NCBI GenBank assembly: GCA_019358855.1
Contig: JAHHII010000016.1
Span: 25,939 to 89,938, forward strand
Origin: Timaviella obliquedivisa GSE-PSE-MK23-08B
GTDB lineage: Bacteria; Cyanobacteriota; Cyanobacteriia; Elainellales; Elainellaceae
Length of the DNA stretch: 64,000 nt
Direction: 5' to 3'
In this document: positions 62,031 through 64,000 of the stretch, piece by piece
Position numbering within the stretch: the stretch's first letter is position 1
How the letters are laid out: each line of letters begins with the position of its first letter
Translations under genes and position numbers: made by a program
Notes under the pieces: generated by a model
What the model was told of the DNA's origin: nothing
Databases searched by the model: none
What the model saw: only the letters and a program-made list of their open reading frames with translations

Positions 62031-62810
62031 CTACTGACCCGGCTTCAAATTCTCAATCCCTTTCGTCACCCTAGCGGAAGTAATGCGATCGCCCTGCTGA
62101 ATTTGATCAACGGTTTCCATGCCTGCGGTTACATTTCCAAACACTGCATAAGACCCATCCAAAAAATCTAGGTCTGACAAGGCAACATAGAACTGAGCCG
62201 AAGCCGAATCAGGATCGCCCGATCGCGCCATTGCCACTGCCCCGCGTGTATGCTGCAGCTTTGGAGCAACCGTGATCTTGGCGCTCTCAAATGTCTGGCT
62301 ATAGATGGGTTGCTCTTGCCCTTCCGGCTTAATCTCAAGGGGAATATAACGTGGCAATGAAGTCGCTGGATCAATAAAACTCCCTGTTCCTAACCGTTCA
62401 ACCGGAAAACTAGCATCCTTACTTTGAGGATCACCACCCTGTGCTACAAAGGGCTGTGGCTCTAACACGACCCGGTGGAACGCCAACCCGTTATAAACGC
62501 CTCGGTTCACCAAGTCCACAAAATTTCCTGCCGTAATTGGCGCATTCGTCCCATCCACATCAATAGAAATCAGTGCGCCCTTAACGGTCATTTCAACCGT
62601 AGCCTCTCCTTCTAAGCGAGGAAGAGTACTGAACTGATCTGCCGCTACAGTGGGCGAGGCAGACGCAACAGGGTTGGGGATTGGGCTAATTGTATTAGCC
62701 CCAGAACTTGGAGTTTCTGCCGGAGCCTGTCCTCCCGACTGTGTGGTACATCCCCCTAAGTAGAGTGCTCCAACAAGGAGGAGAGAGGTGAACCAACGAT
62801 AAATTTTCAT
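62031..62810 (-). CDS. Cyclophilin-type peptidyl-prolyl isomerase, lipoprotein
   Basis: The ATG at 62810 (MKIYRWFTSLLLVGALYLGGC) gives a lipobox LGGC at Cys 21; an open frame further upstream is not used. A Pro/Ser-rich spacer of about 40 residues precedes the isomerase domain (about 75-255): GNFVDLVNRGVYNGLAFHRVV, RGAVAMARSGDPDSASAQFYVAL and SYAVFGNVTAGMETVDQI. Anchored to the periplasmic or lumen side. Downstream of ycf4 on the same strand, 108 bp apart. Confidence 0.92.
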   Translation of the reverse strand: MKIYRWFTSLLLVGALYLGGCTTQSGGQAPAETPSSGANTISPIPNPVASASPTVAADQFSTLPRLEGEATVEMTVKGALISIDVDGTNAPITAGNFVDLVNRGVYNGLAFHRVVLEPQPFVAQGGDPQSKDASFPVERLGTGSFIDPATSLPRYIPLEIKPEGQEQPIYSQTFESAKITVAPKLQHTRGAVAMARSGDPDSASAQFYVALSDLDFLDGSYAVFGNVTAGMETVDQIQQGDRITSARVTKGIENLKPGQ

Positions 62811-62918
62811 TTTCAATTCCTTGATTGATACCAAATGAGGAGTGGGCGATCGCTGATGAGTATCTCGAAGACCCTGCGTTATTTGCCTGAAAAGCATCCT
62901 CAAACCACCTAGTTTAAA

Positions 62919-63491
62919 CTAAAGCCCTTCTAACGGAACTCCCAAAAATCTTGCTAACTCGGCTCCCTGATTTTCTAACTCCGCTAAGGGCAACGGCTGC
63001 CCTACCCGCGTTAAGGGCAAATCACCCCGCCCCTTAACCCGCAAATAAAGCGCCCGTCTTGGACTCAAACCCTCTTTCAAATCTACTCGCACAGCCTGAA
63101 TATCCTCTAAAGGATACTCAATTTCAATCTTACGATTTTTTCCAGGAAACCCATTCCTAAAAATCGTCGCCTTACCTGTCTTACGGTTGAACTCATTAAA
63201 TCCACCACCTACGTCCAAAGCCATAACCAGCCAAAGGTAAAGCCCCACCAAAGAACCAAGAATTCCATAAAACCCCATCGCAATGCCTTGCGGAAAGAAG
63301 AACAGTTGAGTGGGGTCAGAAAAAGGCAGCAAGTTGATATGAAAATAACTGGAAAGACTAGCAAGAAAAAATCCTACACCTCCAGCAGTCGAAACCGTTG
63401 CCCAAAGGTAATTACTGAGACGCTTAGAGCCAACAATTTCTTTGCGAAGAATTAAATCTTTTTCATTGACTGGCATAGTTGTAGAAGCCAT
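62919..63491 (-). CDS. ycf4: Photosystem I assembly protein Ycf4
   Basis: A 190 aa product with two membrane helices (YLWATVSTAGGVGFFLASLSSY and GIAMGFYGILGSLVGLYLWLVMAL) and the conserved cytosolic EIEYPLEDIQAVRVDLKEGLSPRRALYLR in parts. It acts in PSI assembly in the thylakoid. Divergent from psbD, an arrangement seen in other cyanobacteria. Confidence 0.96.
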   Translation of the reverse strand: MASTTMPVNEKDLILRKEIVGSKRLSNYLWATVSTAGGVGFFLASLSSYFHINLLPFSDPTQLFFFPQGIAMGFYGILGSLVGLYLWLVMALDVGGGFNEFNRKTGKATIFRNGFPGKNRKIEIEYPLEDIQAVRVDLKEGLSPRRALYLRVKGRGDLPLTRVGQPLPLAELENQGAELARFLGVPLEGL

Positions 63492-63874
63492 AGCACTGTT
63501 GAATCAAGATAAGGGTTGACGAGAAAAAACAAGAAATCTAGATAACTCCATCATGAATCACCTAGATGAGAGAGGTGAACTAAAAATTTAAATGTTAGAG
63601 ACTTCGTTAAAACAGTACGTATCAGATTGTAAAATTTTTGTAGTCTCCTTATCATATAGGAACGTTAAGCACCTCTCAGGAAAGTTGATGAGTATATGTA
63701 CTCGTGCTTTGAATGAAGACAAAGGTGAGATAAGGTGAGAACTGTAGACTCCACCTTTAACTTAACGCTACTGTTCAAGGCTCGTTTCACCCTCCAAGCT
63801 GGTATTCCCTAATCCAAGGGGATTTTATAGAACCAGCCGTAAGGACACTACCGCCATAATTAAGAGGTTATGAG
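63492..63874. promoter_or_regulatory. Divergent ycf4-psbD intergenic region
   Basis: 383 bp without a gene, expected to hold the psbD promoter and a long 5' leader. Near the start codon is TTAAGAGGTTATGAG with a weak GAGG ribosome site. No clear -10/-35 pair was fixed by eye. Confidence 0.5.
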
Positions 63875-64000
63875 ATGACCATAGCAATGGGACGTCCGCA
63901 AGCTAATCGAGGCGTATTCGACGTTCTCGACGATTGGCTCAAGCGCGACAGATTTGTATTTGTGGGCTGGTCTGGGATTCTGCTGTTCCCCTGCGCCTTT
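63875..64000 (+). CDS. psbD: Photosystem II D2 protein, 5' end only
   Basis: ATG at 63875 opens [20 protein letters not shown], then [22 protein letters not shown] to the window edge, 42 codons. This is the N terminus of the D2 reaction-centre protein. The gene runs beyond the window, so its length and partner (psbC is often next) cannot be seen. Confidence 0.96.
   Translation, partial: MTIAMGRPQANRGVFDVLDDWLKRDRFVFVGWSGILLFPCAF

Noticed and set aside
1..64000. tRNA, rRNA or tmRNA genes
   Set aside because: No T-loop/acceptor pattern (GTTCGAATC-like with CCA-type pairing) or rRNA-like stretch was recognised on either strand by eye.

Overview
The window is chromosomal DNA from a cyanobacterium. 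Evidence is the photosynthesis and carbon-uptake gene set (ycf3, ycf4, ycf33, the start of psbD, an ndhF/ndhD/cupB-type CO2-uptake cluster, a COP23-type protein) and the very frequent octamer GCGATCGC (HIP1). The three-gene cluster fraC-fraD-fraE, which maintains septal junctions in filamentous species, makes a filamentous cyanobacterium likely. No heterocyst-specific gene, tRNA, rRNA, CRISPR array, prophage or transposase was seen.

Layout. 1-2.5 kb: 3' part of a large two-domain glycosyltransferase. 2.5-4.4 kb: a gene-free stretch with six DnaA-box-like sites directly upstream of dnaN, the probable chromosomal replication origin. 4.4-8 kb: an accessory strip with BrnT/antitoxin, HicAB and ParDE toxin-antitoxin modules (parE broken by a 150 bp MITE and a nonsense codon) and a frameshifted Uma2 gene. 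8.1-10.4 kb: an EACC1-caspase pair, a probable conflict/cell-death module. 10.4-24 kb: mostly core genes (ycf3, gatC, fraCDE, a tandem corrinoid adenosyltransferase-like protein, txlA-like, mgtE, PPK2, hisC), plus xisI with an xisH gene interrupted by an amber codon. 25.9-29.3 kb: a fungal-type URC uracil-catabolism cluster (DUF1688/Urc4, uracil phosphoribosyltransferase, GTP-cyclohydrolase-II-like Urc1). 29.3-46.6 kb: a DUF4160 + DUF2442-HTH pair, a basic AT-hook-like protein, an RppA-like regulator, an M1 aminopeptidase, peroxiredoxin, COP23, pyruvate kinase, a CbbX-like AAA protein, a PPC-repeat protein and a PcrA-type helicase. 46.6-52.4 kb: a CBS-linked histidine kinase, lipase-like protein, GH3/NagZ, rbfA, ycf33 and a solitary Dam-type methylase.

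52.8-55.0 kb is the most unusual region. Three single genes on the minus strand (methyltransferase, DUF6194 protein, azoreductase) are each followed by an 84-86 bp imperfect palindrome. Each palindrome starts GCTAAC and ends GTTAGC on the coding strand and carries an unpaired base in one arm. This is the architecture of integron attC sites, so the region looks like a gene-cassette array with no integrase in the window (CALIN-like).

56.3-56.8 kb holds a helically phased array of eight short near-palindromes at 20-21 bp spacing, and two 96 bp direct repeats. 56.8-61.7 kb is the CO2-uptake NDH-1 cluster (ndhF-ndhD-cupB type). 62-64 kb has a lipoprotein cyclophilin, ycf4 and, divergently, the first 42 codons of psbD.
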